Part shown: piece by piece, positions 1-8,837 of the stretch | Layout: each line of letters opens with the position of its first letter | Numbering within the stretch: position 1 is the first letter of the stretch | From: Botryococcus braunii | Lineage: Eukaryota > Chlorophyta > Trebouxiophyceae | Direction: 5' to 3' | NCBI GenBank assembly: GCA_002005505.1 | Contig: KV908789.1 | Location: forward strand, 12,328 to 27,327 | DNA: 15,000 nt | The notes under the pieces: model-generated | What the model was told of the DNA's origin: nothing | Database searches by the model: none | The model's input: only the letters and a program-made list of their open reading frames with translations | Translations under genes and position numbers: made by a program

Positions 1-254
1 CATGACGTCCGAAACCTGACAAGGGTGAGCAGTCAGCACCCACGCACCCGAGGTAGACGACACCCTACCTCGACGAGTCTGTCCAGGGTGAGCGGTCATC
101 ACCGCACCACCCGAGTACCTTCTACCCGCTTACGTCCTATTCATCCGAGTGCGCTCTAGTACTGGATACCCCAGGGTACACTCTAAGGGCCAAGCTTAGA
201 GCTTCCAAGGTGGCCCAAGGACGCACCGAGGGGCCGACCCGACCTGCCAGAGCA
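1..254 (-). other. Gypsy 3' untranslated region
   Basis: This stretch follows the pol stop codon (TAG at 257-255, minus strand) and holds no ORF. The LTR start motif TGTAACAGG is absent, so the polypurine tract and 3' LTR must lie further left, outside the window. The only structure seen is an imperfect direct repeat at 22-118. Confidence 0.6.
22..118. repeat. Imperfect direct repeat, two 34-bp copies
   Basis: Copies at 22-55 and 85-118 (period 63) both begin AGGGTGAGC and share a GTCA-CACC core and a CACCCGAG block, with a few mismatches and small shifts. They lie in the gypsy 3' untranslated region. No function is evident. Confidence 0.55.
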
Positions 255-980
255 CTAAGCGCGCCTAGCGCGCTTCCGCTGCTTCTCAGCATTTTTACCA
301 CGTCCTTTACGTTTCTTGTCCACCTTTTCTTTTTGTTCCGGCCTGTGCTCCGTGGTTAAATCCCAGTACCGCTGTAACGCCTCCCTGGCGTGTTCTAAGT
401 TATCCTCTGGCTCCCAAGCATTATGAATATCCTGATACCCGGTCCACTTAACAAGATATTCTCGCGCAGTTCTTCGACCTCGTAACTTTCGTTCCCTATG
501 AGCTAGCACAGCCTCGACCTCATACTCCTCTTCTCCATCAATAATCTCAGGTAGAGGAGGAGGTTGTACCGTCCCACCTTCCTTATAAGGCTTAAGCATA
601 GAAACATGGAAGACATCATGAACCCTCAGAGTTTTTGGAAGCCTAATTCTGAAAGCTACCAATGATACCTCCTGGACGATGGGAAAAGGCCCAATAAACC
701 GAAGTAAGAGTTTTCTTGTCCGAGTATGCTTGAATTTCAGATTCTTTGTTGAGAGGAGGACAGGTTGGCCTATTTTTAAAATAGGAGCATCTTTTCTCCT
801 CGCGTCCGCATATGCCTTCATGCGGTCCTGCGCAGCTTTGAGACATGTCCGCGCTCTTTCTAGATCCCATCTCATCCTTCGTACAAACTCTGCTGCTGCT
901 GGTACATACTCACGTATAGAAGATGTCACACCTTCATAGACTTCCTGGAAGGGAATCGTGGGATCCTGACCGAAGGTCAA
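255..980 (-). pseudogene. Gypsy integrase C-terminus with GPY/F motif and chromodomain
   Basis: This is the last third of integrase in the third frame (first codon TTG, not a real start). Residues about 88-135 form the GPY/F module (LLLRFIGPFPIV, then HDVFHVSMLKPY). Residues about 151-207 (around 530-360) are a chromodomain with EYEVEAVL, EYLVKWTGY and NAWEPEDNL. The three aromatic positions that usually form the methyl-lysine cage (Y153, W179, Y182) are present. In chromoviruses this module is thought to steer integration to heterochromatin by reading histone marks. The end is highly basic (KKRKGRGKNAEKQRKRARR), possibly a nuclear localisation signal. It ends at TAG, 257-255. Confidence 0.92.
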
Positions 981-1258
981 TCTAAAGGAGTAGTGTTGAT
1001 TGATTGCTGAAAAGTGTTGTTGTAAGAAAATTCAGCCTCACACAAATGTTTATCCCAGTCGTTGTGTCTTCCAGTGACGTAATGACGCAAATAATCCTCC
1101 AAGATCCTATTAATTCGTTCCGTTTGACCGTCGGTCTGCGGATGAAACGCTGTAGATAGCGCAGAGCGACAACCGGTCAACCGAAAGAGCTCTTGACAGA
1201 AGCGACCCACCCACCTAGGATCTCTGTCTGATACAATGTGAGTGGGAAACCCATGCAA
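977..1258 (-). pseudogene. Gypsy integrase core, middle segment in a shifted frame
   Basis: This 93-codon frame continues the integrase catalytic core after the first frameshift. It begins HGFPTHIVSDRDP and contains the second catalytic Asp (residue 11 of this frame) and the catalytic Glu in QTERIN (residue 47), giving the expected D-x35-E spacing with the standard HPQTDGQTER motif. The frame ends at a TGA (979-977) exactly where the next frame picks up with LTFGQDP. It has no independent start (the apparent first codon is TTG), so it is a continuation of pol and not a gene. Confidence 0.9.
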
Positions 1259-4200
1259 GGTGAAAACCGGGTCCGTAACAGTTGGGCTATCACTTCTGCA
1301 CTTGCGTCAGTGGTCGTCGGAGCGAAGTGCGCATACTTTGACAACCTATCAACAGCAACCCAGATAGCGTCATATCCTTCCTTAGTTCTTGGCAGTCCAG
1401 TGATTAGGTCCATAGACATTGATTGCCACTTTCTGTCAGGTATTTCTAGAGGGTGTAGTAACCCTACAGGTAAGTGTGCTGGGGCTTTGACACGCTGACA
1501 CGAGTCACATTGGGCCACAAAGTCAGCCACATCTGAGGCCATCCCTGGCCACCACCAGGAACGTTGAACTAATCCGAGGGTCCTGTCCCTGCCTGGATGA
1601 CCAACTATAGGTGGTCCATGCAAGTTTTCCAGGATTTCTCTACGAAGGTTACGTTCGACATCGTCAGAACTCATATGGTGGGAGGGAACGTAAATGCGCG
1701 CACCGCGCTTCCACAAGCCACTATGGAAGCTTAACTTGCGGCGATTTTGTTTACGATGGAGCCAATCATCTATCTCATATGCCTCACTTAAAACCCTTCC
1801 CCATCCCCTCAACCCGTCCATCGGCGTGGGTAGGGTGGTGGAGTCTGCAGCCTCCCCAACCCCCATCGCTCCTACTCCGACAGGGGGAGAGTGCTCCCCC
1901 AGGGGCCCTGCCCTAGCCTGAACCGACGCCTGAACCCCAGCCTGGGCCCGAGCTAGGGCTCGGACGTGGGCCCCGGCTAAGTGAGGACTCCTAGACAATG
2001 GGTCAGCAGGGTTAGTGGATCCTGGTGCATATTCCCATTGGATGTCGAATAACTGTAGAAACTCCGCCCAGCGCGCCCGTCTGGGTGAGAGTAGGGTTTG
2101 GGTTTGCAAAAAACTATTCGCGCGATGGTCCGTAACAACTGTGAAAGTTTGCCCTAATAAGTAACACCTCCACTCCTTGAGGGCATACAACACACCTGAA
2201 AGCTCTTTCTCAGTTGTGGAATAATTGCGTTCGGCATTACTAAGCTTTTTACTGAAGTATGCTACAGGTCTACCTTCTTGCAATAGTACTGCACCCACCC
2301 CATAGTCACTGGCATCTGAGATCACTTTGAAAGGCTTGCTACTGTCTGGGAGTGCTAGTACAGGAGCATTGGACAAAGTTTCTTTTAAACTTTGAAACGC
2401 GTGCTCTTCAGCTTCTCCCCACGTCCAAGGAACTTTGCCAGTGAGCCGGGTTAAGGGGGCCGCAAGCGTACTGTAACCCGGGACGAACTTGCGGAAGTAG
2501 TTGGCTAGTCCCAAGAATTGTCGTACGTGCGTGCTCCCCGTGGGTGTTGGCCAGTCCACAATAGTCCGAACTTTGGCAGGGTCAACTTTGATGCCGTCGC
2601 GCCCCACGACATGTCCCAAATAACGCAACTCGTCAGCAAAAAACTCACACTTGGATAATTTTGCATAAAGTTTTTCCTCTCTCAGCCGAGTAAGGATGCG
2701 AGTTAAGTGCCCTAAGTGCTGTTCCCTGGACTTGCTGTATACCAACAAATCATCTAGGTAAACCACAACAAAACCCTCTCGAATAAGATCATGAAACACA
2801 CTGTTCATCAGTCTCTGAAACGTGGAGGGAGCATTCGTGAGACCAAAAGGAAGCACCAAAAATTCAAATGAACCTAAGGGTGTTCTAAAAGCGGTTTTGG
2901 GAACATCGGATTCATGTAATCGCACTTGATGGTAACCTGACAAGAGATCAAAAGAGGTAAAGAACTTTGCACCCTGCAGCTTGTCCAGAAGATCGTCTAT
3001 CCGTGGCAACGGATATTTGTCCTTCCTTGTTAAGTTATTAACTGCCCTGTAATCTATAACCATTCGGAATGTTCCGTCTTTCTTTCTCACAAACAATATG
3101 GGGCTACCATACGGTGATGCACTCGGCCTGATGAAACCCTGTGCTAGTAATTCCTCAACCTGCCTCCGACACTCCGCCACTTCTGGTTCAGCCAACCTAT
3201 AAGTGGGGCGACAGGGCGGCGTATGGCCGGGTGTCATAGGTATAGTGTGCAAGATGCCCCTGTCTGGAGGTAAATCTGGCAATTTCTCTGGAAAAACATC
3301 CAAAAACTCTAACAACAATTGCTTCAAGTCCTGTGGCTTGTCTTTCATACCCTCAATAACACGCCGGGAGTTTTCGTTTAAATTTAGGCCGGTGGCTCCG
3401 CTGTCTTCGTCCCAAGGATTATCCCCCTCTGTAGTTGCCACTGCAACCCTATGGAGATAGTGTGTTGCACAAACTGAGTCCTGTCCACTCCTTGCCTCTC
3501 GCACAACCCCCCAAAACCCTGGACAACCCTTTCGCATAGCCCGCCTAGCTTGACCCTCACTTATAACATTCACTTTTTGCGCCGGTAAGGTACCTCTTTC
3601 ACGAGGGGGCAGCGGGTTGAGGAGTGTAATGTAGTGTGAGGAATGAGGCGGTTTAATATGAACTGCGCCATGATTGTAGTCAATTAACGCTTTTCTTTCT
3701 TTCAGAAAATCCTCACCAAGGATTAAGTCCACCCCATCCAACAGAGTTTCGCAGACAATGAAATCCCTCTGTTCAACATATGTTTGAGATAAGTGCACCC
3801 TGAGCTTAGCTGTCCCCGCCGAGCGCATGGTCTGTCCATCTGCAAGCTGGACATCCACACACTTCTTTGACAGCCTCACTCCGAGAGTAGCTAGGAAGTC
3901 TTGTCTGACGAACGAGTGCGTCGCCCCGGTATCGACTAAAGCGACGCCCTTCACACCAGTACAGTTAACATGAAAAAGCATTGCTAAATGCCTATTTGAA
4001 AAAGCTTGAGCAAAAGATACGCTAAATTTGGGTCCGGCATGGTAAACTACATAGGAGTAGGGGACATCAGGTCCCTTGGTACCTTGCAGGATAACTCTCA
4101 TGCCTTTTAGCCATGGGTACACTGCCTTGGATTTCGCCACTTTACTACCCATTAGAAAACAAGCACTTAAATGTTTATTTGCTTGTTGCTCACGAGCGAA

Positions 4201-4394
4201 AGTGGATAAGGTGTCCTCAGCTTTACCTATAGGTACTGCAACAAATGTCGGTTTAGATCTTCCATCGGGTAGGGTATTGTCAAAGGGGCCTCTAGAAAAA
4301 GAACAATGCAAAAACTCAGAACAACGTTGCTCGATAGAAGAATGAAAAGATTCCCAAGGAACAAAAGTGTGGAGGTTTCCTTCTCTAACTCCAC

Positions 4395-6234
4395 TCATGG
4401 CCTACCGCGTCCCCTTGCCCGGCCCCGTCCACCGCCCCGTCCTCTGATTCTCCTCCCCCGTCCGGCCCCACCATGTGCTGTCCACCCTTGCATAGGGGCT
4501 GCTCCCACACCGAGGGACCTAAAGTTGTTGTGGCCCCCTCCTACCCGTCGCCGCAGCAAATCACCAGCCAGACCTGGAATTGGTGGAGCAGGCTGGTTTA
4601 CCTCCTGTCTGGCCTTCACAATGTGTTGCAAGATGTCCCACTGTTGTTGATTAAGATAGGCGTTAGGGTCCTCTCTAAGTTTTTTGAGTGGGCAAAACCA
4701 AGATTCATGGCCAGGGGTATTGCACGCGTAACAGCTTCTGTTGAGGGGAAAGGCAACTCTAGTGTCCCTCCGATACTCGGGAGGTAAACCATCCCTGCGG
4801 GGATAAGGAGTCGCGCCATGGATCGCGGCGACCGTGGCGAGCGGCGCAGGGTAACCATGGGCCATCTGGATTGGCGCTGCCACCATCGGTGCAGATGCCA
4901 TCATCCCAAATTCATGACTGTAGTAGGGGATTGTCCAGTCCTGACCGACGCCAGCAACGTGCGGTGCTGGGCCAACGGTGGCGGTTGCAATGCTTGAGTT
5001 AGGGCCCCCGGGGCCGGTTCTCAGTCTCTTTGCCTGTAAGGGCCCGCCCACCGCGGCATCGTACCGTGTGAGTAAACTTATCAAGGCATCCAAATCATCA
5101 AAACCTTTGCCTGTTGTAGGGTTAATTGCTGAATATTTCTTTAAATCCTCACGTAGGCCTTTACGAAACCTATGGATTTTCTCCCCCATAGAAAGGTCCC
5201 CACTGACTTCTACCTCAGCTAGCAAGGTTGTAAATCGTTCAACATACTTCTCAACTGATTCGTTGCCCTGATATACGGAATCAAGTTTATCCCTTGCCTT
5301 TGCAACCTTATCAGTGTTATCATAGACAGAAGACAACAGATCCCCAAAGAGAGCTAAATCCACGACAGCACCTGGATTTTGCCTCATGTAAGATGCTTTT
5401 TTGGTTAACCACACCTTTTTCACGCTCTTTCCTAAACAGCGCACTGCGTAATCAACCCTGAGGTTCGCGGGCACACCGGTGAGTTCACAATATGACCGCA
5501 CATCGTCTAGGAATTGTTCGAGATCGTCCCTGCGTCCCTCGAATTTTTGTGGGAGAGAGACGAGACACCAGTCAGGTTAGAGCATTCAGCGGAATCTGTT
5601 ACAAGCCGGTCAGCACCGGGACTTCCTTCGACGCCAAGACGCGTGCCACTTTCCAGAACCTTCATTTCAGGACCCGGCAGCTTCCTGCCCAAAATCCTAC
5701 ACATTTCAGGACCTGGCAGCTTCCTGCCGTTACAACTTCCCCCTCCCCTACATGGGAGCGTCCTCGCTCACATCAGAGCAGTCATCACGAGCAAGACTCC
5801 ATAAGGTAAGAGTTCCACAAGCAGTGTACATGCCGTCTACACTCGAGCAACAATATTGTTTTTACACACATAGCTTAGGCGACAAATTTGTTGAGCCTCC
5901 AATGGTGAGGTACGCCAGGGTACGTCAGTGAGCTTTGTTCATCATCATTCATTGCTTGAAATTGTCATGGCGGGCTTCAAAGTGGATCGATGATCTACAC
6001 TTAACATCATGCGCGCGCTATACAGCTCACCGTACTGAACTTGCCACTTGTATCCCACGGTAAATGCATTCGAACTGTCGGGATTCTTGCCTGTGGGTTC
6101 GCGGGGTTTTGAGCCGCGACTTCAGCGTTTTCTGCCTGTTGTCGTAACTCAGCCAGTTCGGCAGCCATTGCCGCTTCACGCCCCTCGGCCTCGGCCAAAG
6201 CAGCCTGCAGCTCTTCAACTTGTCGTCTAGCCAT
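4395..6234 (-). CDS. gag: Gypsy gag, two-exon model
   Basis: Gag forms the virus-like particle and packages element RNA. The first AUG after the PBS is at 6234 in a strong context (AGAAATGG). The opening residues form a heptad-patterned coiled coil (MARRQVEELQAALAEAEG and on). The frame then meets a stop at 6007, while gag sequence resumes near 5537 (GRRDDLEQFLDDVRSYCEL). Removing a predicted intron 6030-5538 joins the two in frame: 68 codons plus 380 residues, 448 aa in all. The second part carries the capsid-like retrotransposon gag domain, a CCHC knuckle (CYACNTPGHESWFC, 4733-4692) and an RGG-rich tail. It ends at TGA 4397-4395, overlapping the pol ATG. The domain calls are firm; the intron is inference. 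Confidence 0.8.
5538..6030 (-). other. Predicted spliceosomal intron in gypsy gag (493 nt)
   Basis: On the minus strand the donor is ACG|GTGAGC (6030). The acceptor side has CTAAC and CTGAC branch-point-like motifs near 5579-5572, a pyrimidine tract (TGTCTCGTCTCTCTCCCAC) and the first AG after it, TTCGAG|GG (ending 5538). Excision leaves gag in frame. A 508-bp insertion with ends near 6057 and 5550 (TG...CA ends) would also restore the frame, so an insertion cannot be excluded. Confidence 0.5.
5663..5728. repeat. 27-bp direct repeat, period 39
   Basis: Copies at 5663-5689 and 5702-5728 both run from CATTTCAGGACC to GGCAGCTTCCTGCC with one mismatch, separated by 12 bp. They lie inside the interruption (predicted intron) of gypsy gag. 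Confidence 0.8.
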
Positions 6235-6450
6235 TTCTGAGCTGTCAGTCCTGGCGAGGCTCGGTGACACAGGAAATCGAGAAAGTCCGGGTGGGGGCCC
6301 TAAACTCGGTGACCCGAGTCGTAGGCCCCTAAAAGCGCCACACACACCACAACTAACCCAATCCAAATATATAGAATTCTCTGAGAAACTTCTTTGGGAA
6401 CCTTTTTCAACGAGAGGAGCTCAAAATTTGGCCCCTCTCGCCGATACCAG
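6235..6450 (-). promoter_or_regulatory. Gypsy PBS and gag leader
   Basis: Directly after the LTR end (TGTATCA, 6451) and one spacer base comes TGGTATCGGCGAGAGG (6449 downward). The first seven bases match the 3' end of an initiator tRNA-Met primer site (TGGTATC), then diverge, so the primer tRNA is uncertain. About 200 nt of leader follow, with no AUG before the gag start at 6234. Confidence 0.65.
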
Positions 6451-6747
6451 TGATACAGTAGAAACGGCCAAAGGATGCGGGAACAATGGTTACAACTTGT
6501 TTGGGCTCCACCTCAGTACCCGTCCAGTCCGGCCCGGTCCTTCCTCTGCCAAAGCCTTATTCTATCCTGTTCTAAGTGTCCCTGTCTCCATCGCCAATGC
6601 GCCTTGTCAAGTAAGGGGTCACTCCCTTGGCGCGTGAAGCAGCCACTTCTTGGCGTGGGGGACCATAACTCACGAAGGGACCTTTATGGAGGTCCAAATC
6701 CTTGTGGTCCGGTCATTTTCCTATAACACGCGACTACTCCTGTTACA
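6451..6747 (-). repeat. Gypsy 5' LTR (297 bp)
   Basis: On the minus strand it starts TGTAACAGGAG (6747) and ends TGTATCA (6451), with the canonical TG...CA ends, and is followed by a PBS-like TGG. The outer edge is fixed by the copia reading frame that resumes at 6748. A CATAAAGG TATA-like box lies near 6690 and a UGUAA motif (6494-6490) near the 3' end could be the poly(A) signal. The matching 3' LTR is not in the window, so both ends rest on motifs and context, not on a comparison of LTRs. Confidence 0.8.
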
Positions 6748-7135
6748 CAAGTGGTGAGAGTTAGGGATAAAGGGCTTATTTCCTTAAGCTGCATCCCTAA
6801 GATTGATGCACTGGTAGAGAAATTTGGGCTGGATCTGGAGTCATTGGGGCCTGATACCCCAATGACCAAAGACTTTGTGGCCACTCAGAGGCCTATGTGT
6901 AAAGACAACAGTGACAGTATTGGTGCTGGGAGCGTGTTGCCTCCTGGCCACCTATATTGTGAGCTGGTGGGGTCACTGTTGTACATCGCAAATACCACTA
7001 GGCCCGATATAGCACAGGCAGTGGGGGTACTCTCGCGCTATAGAATAAATCCCACTACAGCACACTGGAATGAAGCCATTCGGGTGCTGAAGTATTTAAA
7101 GGGAACGAGAGAACTGGTCCTAGTCCTGGAAGGGA

Positions 7136-7174
7136 AGGATACAGAATTGGCCAATTCTGTATCCTCCATGGAGG
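7136..7174. repeat. 30-bp perfect palindrome plus adjoining 12-bp palindrome
   Basis: The arms are AGGATACAGAATTGG (7136-7150) and its exact reverse complement (7151-7165) with no spacer. CCTCCATGGAGG (7163-7174) overlaps as a second perfect palindrome. Copia-2 lacks the extra 24 bases here. Confidence 0.95.
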
Positions 7175-7634
7175 GGTTCGTAGATGCAGATTATGGAGGA
7201 GATCAGGATCATCGGTTCTCCACTACAGGTTACGTCATCCGAGTATATGGGGGAGCTGTAGTTTGGGGAAGCAAGAAGCAGTCAGCAGTAGCCACTTCTA
7301 CTGTAGAAGCTAAGTTTATGGCAGCAAGCGCAGCTGTCAAGGAGGCAAATTGGGTGAAAGGCTTCTTGGAGGAAATTGGAGTTTCTCCGTGGATAGTTAA
7401 GATTCATTGTGATAACCAGGGGTGCATTAACCACCTCAGAAATCCAGTGTGTTCTAAACACACCAAGCACATTGCAATTAGCTTCCATTTTGCTCGGGAA
7501 GCTATTGCACTGGGGCAAGTTGATGTGAGATATGTCCCATCAGCCAGAAATGTGGCTGACATCTTCACTAAGCCTCTGACTAAACACGTATTTCAAGGAT
7601 ACCGTGAATCGCTAGGCCTGGCCAAGTTTTTGTT

Positions 7635-7653
7635 AGGAAAAGGCAAGGGGAAG
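7635..7653 (+). promoter_or_regulatory. Copia-1 polypurine tract
   Basis: Nineteen bases, all purine except one C (AGGAAAAGGCAAGGGGAAG), lie directly before the TGTT that opens the LTR. This is the expected position of the plus-strand cDNA primer. The tract lies within pol coding sequence. Confidence 0.8.
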
Positions 7654-7884
7654 TGTTATATTTTGGAAGAGAGAGACATGTGCCTTTCCCTTAGGAGAGT
7701 AATAGTGGCCAGACCAGCTTAGATCAACAGGCGGGAACAATCAGTAGAATGAGTAATAGGTGGCAGAACCTAGAAGTTCTGCCAGGACCAATCTAGACTG
7801 ATTCCACTTAGATTAGAGAGAATGAGGTAATCTGACACGGTTTTGCTAGAAAGGATATATGTCGCCGGCTCGAAGGGACGAGGC

Positions 7885-8029
7885 ACTTGATTGGGACTAT
7901 AATGGCACTTCGGGTGTTTGTCTGTCAACAGTTGCCAGTCAAGTCATCACACACAGTCGTCACTGCTTGTTTATCGACACACAACAAGAGTGTCGCCAAA
8001 CTAAACACCCTCGTGCCGGGTCATACAGG
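7885..8029 (+). repeat. LTR internal block, copia-1 copy 1
   Basis: It begins ACTTGATTGGGACTATAATG and ends TCATACAGG. The second copy starts 329 bp downstream with only scattered substitutions and one 15-bp insertion. It carries a TATAAT-like box (7898-7903). The base after the shared end reads GTAAAC, like a splice donor. Confidence 0.9.
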
Positions 8030-8213
8030 TAAACTGATGTTGCAAAACTGAATGCACATGAACAATGGATTAGGAAGAGGTCTAGATAATGTTTATTAAG
8101 ATAGTGCTAATGTTTTAACTTATCGGACACGGGTAATACAGACTATCGGTAGTTACGTAGATGGAGTAGTTTGAATTAATGAGTGATGAGAGAAAGCAGC
8201 AAGCATTGTAAAG

Positions 8214-8373
8214 ACTTGATTGGGACTATAAAGGCACTTCGGGTGTTTGTCTTTTAAGAGTTGCCAGTCAAGTCATCACACACAGTCGTCACTGCTTGTT
8301 TATCGACACACAACAAGAGCGTCGCAAAACTAAACACCGGTGTTTAGGGTACCCTCGTGCCGGGTCATACAGG
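8214..8373 (+). repeat. LTR internal block, copia-1 copy 2
   Basis: Second copy of the block, with TATAAAG at 8228-8234. It differs from copy 1 by a few bases and by a 15-bp insertion (about 8339-8353) that creates the perfect palindromes TAAACACCGGTGTTTA (8331-8346) and GGGTACCC (8347-8354). Confidence 0.9.
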
Positions 8374-8397
8374 AAACGCCAAGCTCAGAAGTTTACG

Positions 8398-8635
8398 GGT
8401 ATTCATTTCGGATTTAGGTCCTAAGGGCAAAATTGTGGATTCCGGTGACTTTATTCCAAGCAACGGTTGAAACCGACTGTTTGCAGTAACTTTGCTACTC
8501 GGTATGTGCCATGCAGTTGGGAACAAGGAACTCTGACTTTTAGCCGTCCCCTGATCGATGTGTTGGCAGTGTTTTAGCCGCCCTTGATCATGTGAGAGCA
8601 TGGGTTAAAACGGCTTAGGAACCTGTACGTATAAC
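8398..8635. other. Spacer between the two copia elements
   Basis: About 238 bp without a convincing ORF or homology to the flanking LTRs. It holds an imperfect direct repeat starting TTTTAGCCG at 8538 and 8572, each followed by a CC-TGATC-ATGTG pattern. It may be original target DNA or a remnant of another repeat. Confidence 0.5.
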
Positions 8636-8837
8636 TGTTGTATTGGATGAGTTATTTATGCCTTTCCCTCAGTGGAGTAATAGTGGCTTTTCCGTCAGTG
8701 ACAATAATAAATGACTAATATGGGCGAAACTGCAAAGACTTCGCAGTTAGGAACAATTCGAATGTAGATAGAGATAACGCAAGTTACAGACACGTTTAGT
8801 GCAGGAAGGTAGTGGTGCTAGCACGGAGTGGCAAGGC

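Larger units (their letters stand above)
255..4398 (-). pseudogene. pol: Gypsy pol polyprotein, interrupted by two frameshifts in integrase
   Basis: Three overlapping frames together encode a complete chromovirus Pol. The main frame (4398 down to 1177) starts at an ATG overlapping the gag TGA (ATGA, 4398-4395). It carries a pepsin-like protease with DTGA near residues 156-159, RT with the YLDD catalytic box at about 547-550, RNase H with SDAS, TTEKE and TDHR motifs (about 694-759), and the integrase zinc region (H927, H934, C964, C967) followed by the first catalytic Asp (D997, MDLITGLP). Homology leaves this frame near 1257, continues in the frame 1258-977, and again in 980-255. Each break is explained by loss of one T in a short T run (minus strand). 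Pol would polymerise cDNA, degrade template RNA, cut the polyproteins and integrate the element. Confidence 0.92.
1..6747 (-). mobile_element. Ty3/gypsy chromovirus, nearly complete, 3' LTR outside window
   Basis: Read on the minus strand, this is an LTR retrotransposon in the order LTR, PBS, gag, protease, RT, RNase H, integrase, chromodomain; that order plus the chromodomain defines a chromovirus. The right edge is exact: the LTR starts with TGTAACA at 6747, and the neighbouring copia coding sequence resumes at 6748 in frame. The left edge is not in the window, because nothing in bases 1-254 resembles the 5' LTR at 6451-6747. Two single-base frameshifts interrupt the integrase and gag needs an intron removed, so the copy as read is probably not autonomous unless those shifts are assembly errors. 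It is inserted antisense into an older copia element. Confidence 0.9.
6748..7722 (+). pseudogene. Copia-1 pol fragment: RT end and RNase H
   Basis: This is an open frame of 324 codons plus stop, with no start of its own because it is cut by the gypsy LTR. The first codon, CAA, corresponds to the CAA at 14458-14460 in copia-2. It contains the RT connection (TTAHWNEAIRVLKYLKGTRE) and a copia-type RNase H with FVDADYGGDQDHRFSTTG, TSTVEAKF and IHCDNQG, then VRYVPSARNVADIFTKPL. Catalytic acidic residues are all present and no stop or frameshift is seen, suggesting the gypsy insertion is not ancient. An eight-residue insertion relative to copia-2 coincides with a 30-bp palindrome (7136-7165). The final 22 codons lie inside the 3' LTR. 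Confidence 0.92.
6748..8397 (+). mobile_element. Copia-1, 3' portion split by the gypsy insertion
   Basis: This is the right-hand part of a Ty1/copia element: end of RT, RNase H, polypurine tract and 3' LTR. Its protein is closely similar to copia-2 (14458-15000) but the DNA and LTR have diverged clearly, so the two are relatives and not recent copies. The left part should lie beyond the left window edge, past the gypsy 3' LTR. The right end of the LTR (about 8397) is approximate. Confidence 0.88.
7654..8397 (+). repeat. Copia-1 3' LTR (about 744 bp)
   Basis: It starts TGTTATATTTTGG directly after the polypurine tract and is homologous along its length to the LTR at 8636-9327. The first 69 bases encode the last 22 residues and stop of pol. 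Inside are two copies of a roughly 145-bp block (7885-8029 and 8214-8373), a 9-bp-stem hairpin (7761-7784) and a UGUAA motif (8207-8211) just before the second block. The right end is blurred: homology fades after CGCCAAGC (about 8385), and 8397 is a projection from the other LTR. Confidence 0.75.

Noticed and set aside
1..254. Gypsy 3' LTR
   Set aside because: No segment here matches the 5' LTR at 6451-6747, and the TGTAACA start is missing.
1238..4345. Several plus-strand ORFs of 85-100 codons opposite gypsy pol and gag
   Set aside because: They are antisense shadows of the well-supported minus-strand coding sequence with no recognisable protein features.
5550..6057. A 508-bp insertion with TG...CA ends (TGGGA/TCCCA) inside gypsy gag, such as a solo LTR
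   Set aside because: It restores the gag frame as well as the intron model does, but I see no target-site duplication and the inverted ends match for only five bases. The intron has donor, branch, tract and acceptor. Kept as an alternative only.
8365..8601. Minus-strand ORF of 78 codons in the spacer
   Set aside because: Short, spans the LTR boundary, and has no recognisable domain or start context.
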